From: Bremia lactucae
Taxonomy: Eukaryota > Oomycota > Peronosporomycetes > Peronosporales > Peronosporaceae
Direction of reading: 5' to 3'
DNA length: 64,000 bases
NCBI RefSeq assembly: GCF_004359215.1
Contig: NW_027152020.1
Coordinates: forward strand, 6,972 to 70,971
A program made the translations under genes and the position numbers. Below the pieces are notes generated by a model, which was not told the origin of the DNA, did no database searches, and worked only from the letters and a program-made list of their open reading frames with translations. Positions 1-10,724 of the stretch are shown here, piece after piece. Each line of letters begins with the position of its first letter. Positions within the stretch are counted from its first letter, which is position 1.

Positions 1-93
1 TGTAAATCGATTGCAAAACGTCAATCGCGTCACGCATCTCAATAGAGATGCGAGCCCTTCCCCAGGGCGAAGAAAGGGAATAGACATCCCCTT

Positions 94-997
94 TTACCCT
101 CTTCGAGTTGTCAACACAACACGGACAGGGATCACCCCACGTGAGGCATGGAAGACCAGCCTCACGTGACAACCGATGCAATTTATACTTTGCACCGGTT
201 GGAGTTCGTTTCTCAAATTAAACGCGATTCGCGTTAAGTTTTTAAGCCAGGCCTCGCGTCCAATGTCTTTGAAATTGCAAATGAACGCGCTCCAGGCTTG
301 CATAAGCGAGACTTTATCTTGCTTATTGTTGCCACTAAGCCATCGATGCTTAAGAAAAGCATCGAGTTAAAAAATCTTCCTCAGCGCGAAAGTTCTTTGC
401 GCTGGGATCAAGGCCATGTAGCTTTGTCGCAATAAATAAAGGATAGTTATTGTGAGGAGTAGTTTCTCCAGACAAGCTATTGATTAGCCGTTCTGGCAAA
501 AGCCACAGCTTCTTTTCAGGGGCAAGATGAGACATTTTATTGTCTTCACTCCCCTGAGTGGTACCCACTGAAGCAGGAGTACCACAAGAACTTTTCTTAC
601 GATGGCTTACGCTATCGTCATCACCTTGCACAGAAACACGTGCAGGTGACCGTATGGGAGATCGTACGGGCGATATGGCATCATCCTCATCGTCGGATCC
701 AAATAGACTGTTTACTCGTCTATCAGAATGAGCCCTCTCATTCGAAGGCTCATAGTCAGTCGCCTAACGTATATCAGGCGACTGTTCCATTCTCCCCGAG
801 TCGGCCACTTCGTCCGACTCGCATTCGTAGTCGACCTCCAAAGAGGGGTCATATTCACGTGGTGAATCACCACGTGCACTCGCAACATCTAGTGTTGTGC
901 GAGTGGAAGACACTACGGCAGACGTTCCGTCTGCCGCAAGAGATAACAGTGCGTCACCCGCGGCTGCACGAACCGCAGCACTATCGACACCCCGCAT
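94..997 (-). pseudogene. Antisense ORF of family A gypsy element, copy A1 (broken)
   Basis: Read on the minus strand this begins at an ATG at 997 and stays open to 350 except for one in-frame TAG at 764-766. After a one-base frame change it continues from 303 to 94. The first part is acidic and Ser-rich, with DPSLEVDYECESDE near residue 50. The later part carries REAW and, at about 176-114, REAGLPCLTWGDPCPCC, which looks metal-binding. It lies just inside the plus-strand 3' LTR that starts at 1,132, so it is antisense to its element. The related copy at 3,330 reads CAG where this one has TAG, so the stop is a late lesion. Function unknown; the gene probably extends past the window edge. Confidence 0.6.
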
Positions 998-1120
998 GAG
1001 TTCAATCTTCATGCTATGGAATTTAAAATGATGGTTCTGACCAATCAACATCGATTTAAAAATTAAGTGGTCACATAGCGACCACTCCATTCAATGACAG
1101 TCAGAGTGATTGTCGTTTAA

Positions 1121-1131
1121 GGGAGGGGTGA
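1121..1131 (+). other. Polypurine tract of family A element
   Basis: A purine-rich run (GGGAGGGGTGA, preceded by AA) directly abuts the TGTAACGGGG start of the LTR. In Ty3/gypsy elements such a tract primes plus-strand DNA and marks the 3' LTR. It fixes this element as plus-strand and the adjacent ORF as antisense. Confidence 0.7.
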
Positions 1132-1565
1132 TGTAACGGGGTGTATCGTTACATGATATTAACACTTAAAGGTTTTTAATTAATATATTATCTAAAAGGT
1201 AGAAAACATTTGCAGGATATTACTTTATACAGTAATATTCCGAATTCTTATCCATAAATAGGTATAGACCATTATATCTATTCATTCCGCAGACTAATCA
1301 GCTGTAGGAGTAATCAAAGCGAGAGTTACAGATAAGAAAGAGATAAGAATTCATTTACATGCTTAGTATTAGATTATAGTTAAGTTAGCATTTACAAAGA
1401 GAGAAAAAGAGACACTTTATCAAATTAATACAGTTTTCATTTTAATCTCTTTAAGCTAGTTACCTTAAAAAGAAGTCTTCCTCTGTACGTACTAGTGTAC
1501 GTGAAATAACGTTAGGAACCACTGGACTTATACTGAAACAGTACAAGTCGTAGTACCCCGTTATA
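1132..1565 (+). repeat. Family A LTR (3' LTR)
   Basis: Begins TGTAACGGGGTGTATCG and ends CCCGTTATA, a mutated form of the usual CCCGTTACA. It matches the reverse complement of 7,130-7,580 along its length with scattered differences. It is preceded by a polypurine tract and followed without a gap by a truncated family B LTR, so the right flank is a rearrangement or nested insertion rather than host DNA. Confidence 0.8.
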
Positions 1566-1998
1566 GAAGCCGTTTGGCCGTCTTTTCTCGTGTGCCGTGA
1601 GAAAGTTGTGGTGGGTGCCTTAGCGACCTCATCCAACGAACTAAGTACTCTAGTAGAGTGTCGTCACGGGGGCGGTAATCCGACTCGTCGTGCGCACTTA
1701 CCAAGTAGGAAATAGTTTTCAGACTGATTTACATTCAATTTTATTCAAACTAAACACCTATCTTTACCAATCATAATATGTCATCTCTGTAGATAATACT
1801 ATTATGTATTGCGAGCGTATATCTCTAGATTCCTTGCGTAACGGATGACGCTAGCCGTCACCCCACCTTATGTGAATGCACCACAATGTAGACCACACCC
1901 AAATGGTGGGTCTAATTACTTTATTTACCATCTCCTTAAGTACACAAAGTGAGCTTAACGAAGAGTGTGTAACATTAGCGCATCTTGAGCCCTGTACA
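1566..1998 (-). repeat. Family B LTR, minus strand, truncated
   Basis: The reverse complement aligns with the LTR at 24,316: the TGTACAGGGC start, the tGGGTGTGG stretch, the CTAGCGTCATCCGTTACG segment and the AAATCAGTCTGAAAACTA segment in the same order. The far end is cut at the junction with the family A LTR. The complement of a polypurine tract (CCATCCCCCTTTAAAA) follows at 1,999, making this the 3' LTR of a minus-strand B element. Confidence 0.75.
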
Positions 1999-2129
1999 CC
2001 ATCCCCCTTTAAAAACAAATTCACATATTGAAATTCGACAAAGAGGAAGAAAAAAATGCGAGAAGCTTTACAAGCCGCTAGTTCACTCAATCACTCTAGC
2101 GACCTGTGTTTACATACACGGCGCCAAAG

Positions 2130-3207
2130 ATGCCACCGAAAAGGGGCCACTTTGGTGGGTCGTCTGCGAAGACGCCTACTCAACCTCGTACTAAGCGCAC
2201 ACGCCGCGTTAGATGGCCGGCAGTGTCTATGGCCTTAGTTGAAACGCCGACAGCTACTACTGCTGTCGCGTTTACAGGGCTAAAGGATCCATCCCACTTT
2301 AACAGTGAGGATGTTGATTCGTCGCTCATTGTCGACTACAATGAGTCAACACCGTTGCCGTCATCTCATAGTAGTGATGCGGACAACGAGCTCATGTGAA
2401 TGATGATGGCGCATTATTGCCCATTCAAACTTCTCTCATGACTCACAACATGGAGACAGCAACGTTTACGAATGCTGTCTCGTCGTCTGCGCTGAATAGC
2501 GCAGCGAAAGATAATGAGAGCGCTGCCCATAAAGGCGCAGCCACTTCTCCGTTGGGTTTATTTACAACGCCTTATGCTCAGACCATAATCCATAATGGTT
2601 CTGACATAGAGGGTTCGGAGCCTAAAGAGCTCACGACACGTGAACGTGCTCAGTCGGTGTCACAAGCCAGTCGTATCAAACGTGGCTATGTGACAGGTGG
2701 TTTATCTTTGATGCCCCCTCGATCTAAGTGGCCTCGTTTAAACGGGCCAAGAGCGTTGCTTCTAGAGCGCGCTATACTAGACGCTCATAAATATAAAACA
2801 TTAGACGAAAAAATGCTATGTTTTTTTCTGTTATCGTGGCTGCTACAGCTTCAGATTCTGCTCCTCTACAATATATAGCACCATATGGCGTCTTTTACTC
2901 ATAGAAGGGTCAGGGAAAATCGCTTGGGCGTATTTCCCCGATGTCTATCGTGTTGTGTTCAAATAGAACGCCCGACCAATACGAGGTGGAATTCACGCGC
3001 TGCATTCATCCGCATTCCGATGTGATGAAACAGCGGCCGCAGCGACTTAAGTTCGCCCGCTTGCGTGTGAATGAAATCATGGGCGGTACTGAGCCCCTGT
3101 TTTTTTACACAACGCTGTTTTTTCTAATCTATTTGAGACTAGCGAAGAGGCCTCAGCTAGTGCTCCTTTTCATAGGCAGCCACCAAGCCGGGCACATCAA
3201 TACGTAG
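2130..3207 (+). pseudogene. Antisense ORF of family B gypsy element, copy B1 (broken)
   Basis: Starts MPPKRG at 2,130, beside the minus-strand LTR at 1,566-1,998, so it runs antisense to that element. The frame stops at 2,399. A second frame continues to 2,878, and a third from 2,941 carries TPDQYE and FARLRV motifs. Comparison with the copy at 24,183 shows a small indel near 2,398. It is rich in Ser, Thr and acidic residues early (SSLIVDYNESTPLPSS) and basic near the start (KRTRRVRW). No family recognised. The same start and order recur at 24,183 and 36,912. Confidence 0.6.
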
Positions 3208-3329
3208 GGTATCGATCGTTCCTAAGAGTCAAAACTCTTCGGGTAACCTTTCCATTGAAGAGGATCGGATAACCGATGTTGATTGGTCAGAACCAGTAGT
3301 TTTAGTTCTATCGCATGTTTAACGGGTCC

Positions 3330-3830
3330 ATGCGGTCAGCGAATAGTGCGGAATCTTCGGCTGCGGTACATGCAGCCGCGGGCGACGCATTATTGTTTCT
3401 GCGGTAGACAATTCGTCTGCCGTACGATCATCTTCTCTTTTTGCGGGTGCACGTGGTGAGTTACCACGTGAATGAGGCTCTCTTTGGAGGCTGACTATGA
3501 ATGCGAGTCGAACGAGATGGCCGACTCGGGGAGAGTGGAACAGTCGCCTGAACGTCGTCAGGCGACTGACTATGAGCCTTCGAATGAGGGGGCTCAATCG
3601 GATAGTCGTGCTAATAGAGGTCGCAGTAGCCTTTTGTTTCCTACGATGAGGATGAATTCCGATCGCCAGCACCGTCTCCCGTGTCGTCTTTCGCATGCGT
3701 GGTGATGAAGATGGCGTAAGCCATCGTGATAAAAGTTCTTGTGATACCCCTGCTTCAGTGGGCACACATACCTGATGCGCAAGCGCACAACTCAATGTGA
3801 GTTTGGACGGCTGTGTAGTACAGTAAGCTG
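3330..3830 (+). pseudogene. Antisense ORF of family A gypsy element, copy A2 (broken)
   Basis: Homologous to the minus-strand reading of 997-600. It starts ATGCGG at 3,330, shares AAAGDAL, then EADYECESNEMADSGRVEQSPE, and reads through the site where copy A1 has a stop. Frames shift near 3,400 and 3,480. It lies on the strand opposite the family A pol remnants at 3,891-5,700. Function unknown. Confidence 0.5.
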
Positions 3831-3890
3831 TTGCGTGTTGTGTATCAATATGATGACGGCCGATGTAAAGCCGGTAAATCTCTAAAAGAT

Positions 3891-5700
3891 TTATTGGATG
3901 GATTCATCAGATAATCCATTTAATAAAAAATGCAGAAGGTCTTTGTCTTCTATCTGGGCTTTATTTATGTCAATAAACAAAGTTGACGACGGAACATGCA
4001 ATGAGTGTTGCAACAGTGGGCTTTTTTTCACTTTTGGAGTGCGCAGCCGGCTCGAAATCGAGTCAGCGTGATAACGCATCAGCGAAGACATTAACTCGTC
4101 CTAGTTTATATTCTAAGTAGAAATATGCTCCGCAAAGTAGGATAGCCACCTCGCCATTCTTTACGAAAGGTGTGGTCTGTTTACGGCCGTGCGTAATGAC
4201 GCATGGTCCGTATATACGATGAGCGATCTCCGAGGAGATATACCCTAAACTTATTCAGTGCACATTTCATGGCAAGAGCTCCTTGCCATGCACTAGGTGA
4301 TTGCGTTTAGCTGGTTGCAGCTGACGCGACTGGCAACAGACGACGCGCTCCGCTCCGCACTGCCCGTATCGTATTGCATTAACGCACAGCCGATTGCAAC
4401 ATCGCTGGCTCCAGAGACCACATGGAATGGTCTGTCTTGATCTGCAATCGCCAAGATGGGTGATTGCATCAAGCTTTGCTTGATTCCCTCGAAGAATCGC
4501 TGACAATAGCATTCCATCGCCATTTTTCATATTTTTTTCAAGCGACGTAAGAGATGAACTGTCATATCGGCATTGTTTTGTGAGCACTTGTGCGAGTACG
4601 CCACTAGCCCTTGGAGCTATCCAAGTCCGTTGACATTGACTGGAACTGGCCAGTCGGTGATTGCCTCGATTTTTTCGGGTTCAGGGAGCACAATGTGCTT
4701 ACCGACGATGCACTCAAGAAGTGGTTATTCGCTTGCAGCGAATATTTACTTCTTGAGATTTGCGAACAGCTTATGCTTTCGCATAAGTGTAAGAACCTGA
4801 CGAACGTGAGTTTTATGAACTTCTACGTCCGTCTTTCCGTCCATGGCTCGGCTATGGGCGAATACATCATCATAATAACTCGGTGCGAATTCTTGCACCG
4901 GTATCAACAGATTCGTTACGCATTTGCAAGGGCGTTACTAAGCCCCTGTGGCATTACTAGCCATTCCCAGAGCATTGCACTGGGAGTGCTCACTGCTGTG
5001 TACGGGATGTCCCGTTCACGCATAAGGATTTGACAGAACCCATCCATCAGATCCATAGACGAATCGATGGTACTCTTAGACAAACCATCTATGATTACGT
5101 CTTTTCTAGGTATCGGCGTTTGAGCCGGTACGGTTACAGCATTCATATCATTGAATGCGTGCACTATCCACCACCCTCTTGTGGCCTTTCGCACACAGAA
5201 GGTCGAACAGTTATGTGAGGGAGTCTGACTCCCTTACATGGCCGGCTTTCAATCGACCGATAAAGAATAGTTAGATCGCAAGTACTTGTTCACGAGGCAG
5301 TGACCACTGCTTCATGACACAGTACTTCGAGCCCGGTTTGAGCTCGATCTCATGTCGAGTGCATTTATCCTTCGGCAACTCGCATGGAACTGTTTCAGCG
5401 AATACATCCCTGAATTTAATCAAATCTTTGTATAAAGGATTAGTCTTAGTGGCTCCCAGGATTGAGTAGTATATCTCTCAATCTGAGTCTTCACATCGAG
5501 AACACTTTCGTCTATCGAGCTGCTGAGAACCTGTTCGTTCTCGCAAAAATTATTGTTGACGGAATGTCGGTTACGTATTTGTCCTTTGTGCCGAGTAAGC
5601 AGATCTGTTTGATTCTGCCACTATGCAGATAGAACTGTTTAGGCTCTAGGGTTAGTAATTGAGTTATCTACGAAGGTAACTTCGGAGGCCATGCAGATCA
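3891..5700 (-). pseudogene. Family A gypsy pol remnant (RT to RNase H linker)
   Basis: Minus-strand order from 5,700 down: a pro-RT linker; RT at 5,194-4,916 with GWWIVHAFND, DLMDGFCQILMRERD and WLVMPQGL; an RNase H start at 4,523-4,293 with a DASDVAIGCALMQYD-like segment; and the RNase H-integrase linker at 4,091-3,891. The YxDD box is lost where RT breaks near 4,900. Many stops and frame changes; integrase is missing because the antisense-ORF copy follows directly. Dead element. Confidence 0.7.
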
Positions 5701-5939
5701 AGAGTATTAGCGCCTACGCTTGATCCGTCATTAACCAAGACATTCAATGTCTCGGTCTCTCCCTGAGACCCATTTTCCACAGGCTGCCGAAAGATGAATC
5801 CCTCGGTATGCTGAAGTCTAGTCACTTAAGCATTAACTATTTGAGGAGCTTTCTCCTCAAGTACGTGGAGACTAATTCCCTCAACGTCTTCCGACTGTGA
5901 TTGCGCTATTTTAGTGGGGTCCTCTACGGTCGACTCTGT

Positions 5940-6290
5940 ACTCGACCTATGATCATGATTTTGTCGTACTGGATTTTGATGACAAATTTGATGTCATCCT
6001 AGGTTTACCTTGGCTCAGAAAATATGAGCCAAGAATCATCTGGCAGCATCGATCAGTAAAGATGTCTGCCACTTGTTAACCAGATGGCCATCTGATGAAC
6101 GTCTTGGAGCGTCCACAAGCGTGTGGATGAAATACGAGTGAGTGCGTTGGCCTTACTTGTGGTGCGGGCGTTAGTACAACTGCGTAAGAACAAACAGTGT
6201 GATGACTAATCACACTGTGGAGTCAGCTGCCGGCGGCTGTGCGAATGCACAGGCAGCGCCGCAGATCCATCGCTCGAATTAGTGGAGTAG
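5940..6290 (+). pseudogene. Inverted gypsy protease fragment
   Basis: Plus-strand reading gives DDKFDVILGLPWLRKYEP, the post-catalytic part of an A/C-type aspartic protease (compare minus 43,421-43,053). The flanking gag (6,816-6,297) and pro-RT linker (5,700-5,220) of the same element are on the minus strand. About 350 bp therefore appears inverted in place. Contains stops. Confidence 0.55.
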
Positions 6291-6296
6291 ATTGAG

Positions 6297-6816
6297 TTAT
6301 GAATGTACGCCTAGCAGGCGACATTCAAGGAAGATACCGGTTGCCGAAAAGGGACAACACGATGATCCTACTGTAAATGTTTTCACGTGAAGTGAAATTA
6401 TACCATGCGTTTGATCACTGTTCTCAATGCGCCCGTCGCAAGACGCTGTCATCCTCGTTGGAGGGATGTCGCGCTTGCCTTGCTTGAGTTTCAGAAGCTC
6501 TGATCGAGCTCTGAACTCAGCCATAGGCGGTTCAAACGTCTGCTTGAGCCGGGCTTTGAAAGTCTCTAGCGAGCCAAATACATATGGGCTGCGCAACTTA
6601 AGGCCTAGTGGCCAAGTTTGATTGAGCAAATGCGACTTGCATTAACTCGTCGACGATGCGACGAGCCTTTATGGCATCGTCCAATTCGACGAACCACTTC
6701 AAAAGGGAGTCCTCTTCGACTCCTCTATACTTAGAGATGTCTATTTTTAAGGTTTTCGGACGACGCGTGTGCGTCATCCCAAGTACATGGGTCTGTACCT
6801 GTTGCAACCTCAACAA
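6297..6816 (-). pseudogene. Family A gypsy gag fragment
   Basis: Two overlapping minus-strand frames. The first (6,816-6,598) has VQTHVLGMTHTRRPK and LVELDDAIKARR. The second (6,629-6,297) has FKARLKQTFEPP and FRARSELLKLKQGKRDI, the capsid-like core shared with family C gag. No CCHC zinc knuckle is left. It follows the minus-strand 5' LTR and primer binding site at 7,130-7,121, as expected for gag. Confidence 0.65.
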
Positions 6817-6960
6817 TTATGCCTGTTGAGAGTCTTGCTGATTAGGTAAGGCTACTTTCTCCTTTGCCTCGTCAAGTTCATGTTGTATGAACTTGGCGAT
6901 GGCTGATGGAGGGCATCTCTGTCCAAACCGGACAGCATGGCCAGGATGGCATCATTCCTA

Positions 6961-7078
6961 CGGTCGAACTAATTCGTTCGACCGCACTCCTTTCTATGTT
7001 ACTTAGAAAGGAGTAGTTTTCACGGGAAACGTGATGCGTATTAGAAAGGAGTAGTTTTCACGGGAAACGTGGTGCGTA
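6961..7078. repeat. Two hairpins and a 38-bp tandem repeat in the element leader
   Basis: Three adjacent structures. 6,961-6,984 has 9-bp perfect arms with a 6-nt loop. 6,986-7,014 has 11-bp perfect arms with a 7-nt loop. Two 38-bp units at 7,003-7,040 and 7,041-7,078 differ at one base. They lie between primer binding site and gag on the minus strand, the usual place for packaging or dimerisation signals in LTR elements. That role is inference. Confidence 0.7.
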
Positions 7079-7120
7079 TGTTAGATGAGGGAAATGTGGT
7101 CCTTGGACGGACTACAAAGT

Positions 7121-7129
7121 GCTACCAGG
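7121..7129 (-). other. Primer binding site, family A
   Basis: Minus-strand reading just inside the LTR is CCTGGTAGCACTTTG. TGGTAGCA would pair with the 3' end of a tRNA ending UGCUACCA, as in eukaryotic initiator tRNA-Met (established knowledge). It fixes 7,130-7,580 as a minus-strand 5' LTR. A second copy lies at 9,706-9,714. Confidence 0.6.
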
Positions 7130-7580
7130 TGTAACGGGGCACTACGACTTGTACTGAAGCAGTACAAGTCCACTTCGCACTGCTTCAGTTGCGAGTAGTG
7201 CCTTACGTTATTTCACGTGCACTAGTACGTGTAGAGGAAGACATCTCTTTAAGGTAACTAGCTTAAAAAAGGTAAAATGAAAACTGTATTTATATAAATT
7301 AGTACCTCTTCTTTCTATCTGTTAACTCTAACTTAATTGTAAACTAATACTAGAGATGCAATTGAATTTTTATCTTATCTTATCTGTCTCTCTTTTGTTT
7401 ACATCTACAGCTTATTAGTCTGCGGAATAAATAGATATAGTGGTCTATACCTATTTATGGATAAGAATTCTGAATATTACTATATAAAGTAATATCCTCC
7501 AAATATTATTTCTTTTTTAGATAATATATTAATTAACAACCTTTAGGTATAAATTTCATGTAACGATACACCCCGTTACA
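7130..7580 (-). repeat. Family A LTR (5' LTR of minus-strand element)
   Basis: 451 bp; TG...CA ends with TGTAACGGGG at both termini in inverted form. It contains a perfect 11-bp-arm hairpin at 7,146-7,170. It abuts a second, older LTR fragment at 7,581, suggesting insertion into that LTR. Confidence 0.8.
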
Positions 7581-7824
7581 AATAATTACGTTCTTCTGTT
7601 TCTTTCTATTTTTTACTAACTTAATTATATACCATTACAAAACATGAAATGAAGTCTTATATAGTGCTGACTGGACAGCGGAGCAAGTAAATGTGAAGAC
7701 CTATATTTACTAATGAATAAGCTAATTGAATGTTATTATTTAAAGCAATAATTTTAAAATATATTCTACCTTTTAGATAAATTTATTAATAACCTTTAAG
7801 TGTGTAACAATACACCCCGTTACA
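7581..7824 (-). repeat. Truncated, diverged family A-like LTR
   Basis: Reverse complement begins TGTAACGGGGTGTATTG and shares the ATCTAAAAGGTAGAATAT and GTCCAGTCAGCACTATA segments with the LTR at 13,027. It ends where the LTR at 7,130-7,580 begins. It forms the boundary with the host-gene island. Confidence 0.65.
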
Positions 7825-8092
7825 GTCTGGACTTGAAACACGTTCATCTCGACGACGATTTGATCATATTATTTTATCAGTGTGAATGGTATTGGAGCGC
7901 TCGCGCCTCTGAACTTTAATGAACGAACCGATTCAAACGTGGCGGACTATTGACGACTTGACAGGTTGCGAATCGTGTTACCCTTTTCTGAGGATTATTT
8001 TTTCTGAAAATAATTTATGGGACTAACAAATTTTTTGAAAAAATTTAAAAGATGAATTTTGTTTTTTGACAGTAGTGAAATACTGCCAGGCT

Positions 8093-8106
8093 TCATTTTA
8101 GTTCGA
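8093..8106 (+). promoter_or_regulatory. Possible oomycete initiator element for SF3B5
   Basis: TCATTTTAGTTC sits about 45 bp before the SF3B5 ATG inside GCTTCATTTTAGTTCG. Oomycete promoters often carry an initiator of the type GCTCATTYYNCAWTTT (established knowledge). The match is partial. The same sequence is at 10,678. Confidence 0.35.
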
Positions 8107-8139
8107 TTTGTTCTTGCCATCTTTAACAACAATTATAAA

Positions 8140-8530
8140 ATGGTAAGTGCCTTGCAAGCGTCTAAGCAACTTATCTTATCACTCTTTGGAATCTAGGCAG
8201 CTGACCGCTTCAACATCAATCGCCAGTGGGAGCACCTGCAAGCCAAATATGTGGGGACTGGCCACGCCGACACGACCAAATTGTGCGTCTTCCGCAAATC
8301 TTTGTAGTGGCTTGGCGACTTTGCCTGACTACACTTGATTAATTTGCTTTTATTGCAGTGAATGGGCGGTGAACCAGCATCGCGATACTTTAGCTTCACA
8401 TTTAGGCCACTCGGACATGCTCGCGTACTTTGCCGTGGCCGAAAACGAGTCAATGGGTCGTCTGCGTTATAATATGCTGGAGAAGCTTTTGCAGCCTTGC
8501 GGACCCCCACCACAGAAAGAGGAAGAATAG
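8140..8530 (+). CDS. SF3B5: Splicing factor 3B subunit 5 (SF3B5/SF3b10), copy 1
   Basis: Exons 8,140-8,142, 8,197-8,282 and 8,359-8,530; 86 aa, the same length as the human protein. SF3B5 is a small subunit of the SF3b part of the U2 snRNP, which holds the branch point during spliceosome assembly in the nucleus. The family pattern is clear: QWEHLQAKYVGTGHADTTK, then EWAVNQHRD, YFAVAENES, and LEKLLQPCGPP near the end. The first coding exon is only the ATG, followed at once by GTAAGT; the next exon joins in frame as AADRFNIN. The second intron uses a GTGCGT donor. HIS6 follows 147 bp downstream on the same strand. Probably the same locus as the copy at 10,725. Confidence 0.93.
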
Positions 8531-8677
8531 CGACTATTATTATTCAAAGTAGGTCGAAATAAAAAGCTTGCCATTATTCAATTATATTCAACAATTGAGA
8601 AAACTTTTCGTCGCCACGTCACACTTCAAAATAATGCCTTTCAAAATTGACATTTAAAAGTTTCTTAATTCACCGTG

Positions 8678-9586
8678 ATGCGGTTTCGGCCGTGCATCGA
8701 CATCCACGCTGGGGAGGTAAAGCAAATCGTGGGCTCCACACTAATGGACAATGGCATTGAAGGTCCCGTTACCAACTTTGTCGCTACGCAGAAGGCTGGC
8801 GAGTTTGCTCGGTAAGCCGCCAAAAAGTCGACAATTTTCGTACGCGTTGATATGTCTTTGTGTGATTAAACCACCCATTCAATGTAACAGCATGTACAAA
8901 AACGATGGATTAGTGGGCGGTCATGTTATCATGTTAGGTGTATCAGAAGCTAACACAAATGCGGCATTGGATGCCCTGCAGAACTATCCAGGAGGACTTC
9001 AAGTAGGCGGTCAGTAATTGCTTTAACGACATTCGATGAATTTAAATATGTATTCATGTGTGTGTCCAGGCGGTATTAATGCCGACAATTGTCGATTTTT
9101 TGTGGATCACGGTGCGAGTCACGTGATCGTAACGTCCTATGTGTTTCGGGATGGTCACATTGATTATGAGCGGCTTGAGAAGCTTGTGCAACTCATCGGC
9201 AAAAATCACCTCGTGCTCGATCTTAGCTGTCGCAAAAAGGCAAGCGACAACAATTTTTATGTCATGACTGATCGCTGGCAAAAATTTACTTCGACCGCTA
9301 TCGAGTGCGTTGCTACGATGAGTTGCATTTCGGGTGTATGAGTTGTCTCGGACTAATAATGATTAGTGAGGCTCTTTTTCACCGTCTTTCTAAATACTGC
9401 GATGAATTTCTGGTGCATGCTGTGGACGTAGAAGGAAAGCGTTGCGGCATTCAGGTACCGGTAATATTACCTGCAAACAGCTTGCGCATAGTTGACCACA
9501 TTTTTCTGACGTTTTAGCAAGAACTTGTTAAATTGCTGGCAAAATGGAGCCCTCTTCGTGTCACATACGCTGGTGGAGCCAGCTCT
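8678..9586 (+). CDS. HIS6: HIS6, ProFAR isomerase, copy 1 (cut at contig end)
   Basis: Exons 8,678-8,811, 8,891-9,009, 9,070-9,304, 9,367-9,454 and 9,518-9,586. The last is cut by the N at 9,587 within TYAGGASS. No difference from the full copy at 11,263 was seen, so this is most likely the same gene at the end of one contig rather than a broken paralogue. See the complete copy for function and motifs. Confidence 0.85.
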
Positions 9587-9587
9587 N
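9587..9587. other. Single-N assembly junction
   Basis: One N separates HIS6 exon 5 from a leader repeat of a family A element. It lies exactly at the boundary of the 2,584-bp tandem duplication, so it marks a scaffold join, not a real base. Confidence 0.85.
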
Positions 9588-9714
9588 TTAGAAAGGAGTA
9601 GTTTTCACGGGAAACGTGATGCGTATTAGAAAGGAGTAGTTTTCACGGGAAACGTGGTGCGTATGTTAGATGAGGGAAATGTGGTCCTTGGACGGACTAC
9701 AAAGTGCTACCAGG

Positions 9715-10409
9715 TGTAACGGGGCACTACGACTTGTACTGAAGCAGTACAAGTCCACTTCGCACTGCTTCAGTTGCGAGTAGTGCCTTACGTTATTTCA
9801 CGTGCACTAGTACGTGTAGAGGAAGACATCTCTTTAAGGTAACTAGCTTAAAAAAGGTAAAATGAAAACTGTATTTATATAAATTAGTACCTCTTCTTTC
9901 TATCTGTTAACTCTAACTTAATTGTAAACTAATACTAGAGATGCAATTGAATTTTTATCTTATCTTATCTGTCTCTCTTTTGTTTACATCTACAGCTTAT
10001 TAGTCTGCGGAATAAATAGATATAGTGGTCTATACCTATTTATGGATAAGAATTCTGAATATTACTATATAAAGTAATATCCTCCAAATATTATTTCTTT
10101 TTTAGATAATATATTAATTAACAACCTTTAGGTATAAATTTCATGTAACGATACACCCCGTTACAAATAATTACGTTCTTCTGTTTCTTTCTATTTTTTA
10201 CTAACTTAATTATATACCATTACAAAACATGAAATGAAGTCTTATATAGTGCTGACTGGACAGCGGAGCAAGTAAATGTGAAGACCTATATTTACTAATG
10301 AATAAGCTAATTGAATGTTATTATTTAAAGCAATAATTTTAAAATATATTCTACCTTTTAGATAAATTTATTAATAACCTTTAAGTGTGTAACAATACAC
10401 CCCGTTACA
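9715..10409 (-). repeat. Family A LTR (9,715-10,165) and LTR fragment (10,166-10,409), duplicate
   Basis: The duplicate of 7,130-7,824, shifted by 2,585 bp. Same comments apply; probably not a separate insertion. Confidence 0.8.
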
Positions 10410-10724
10410 GTCTGGACTTGAAACACGTTCATCTCGACGACGATTTGATCATATTATTTTATCAGTGTGAATGGTATTGGAGCGCTCGCGCCTCTGAACT
10501 TTAATGAACGAACCGATTCAAACGTGGCGGACTATTGACGACTTGACAGGTTGCGAATCGTGTTACCCTTTTCTGAGGATTATTTTTTCTGAAAATAATT
10601 TATGGGACTAACAAATTTTTTGAAAAAATTTAAAAGATGAATTTTGTTTTTTGACAGTAGTGAAATACTGCCAGGCTTCATTTTAGTTCGATTTGTTCTT
10701 GCCATCTTTAACAACAATTATAAA

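Larger units (their letters stand above)
7003..9586. repeat. First copy of 2,584-bp tandem duplication (likely assembly artefact)
   Basis: Every position checked recurs 2,585 bp downstream (9,588-12,171), including LTR, SF3B5 and most of HIS6. The only thing between the copies is one N at 9,587. Copy 1 ends mid-exon in HIS6 and copy 2 begins mid-element, as expected if two overlapping contigs were joined end to end. Confidence 0.85.

Noticed and set aside
7003..7078. Short direct repeats as a CRISPR-like array
   Set aside because: Only two contiguous 38-bp units without spacers, in a eukaryotic retroelement leader.
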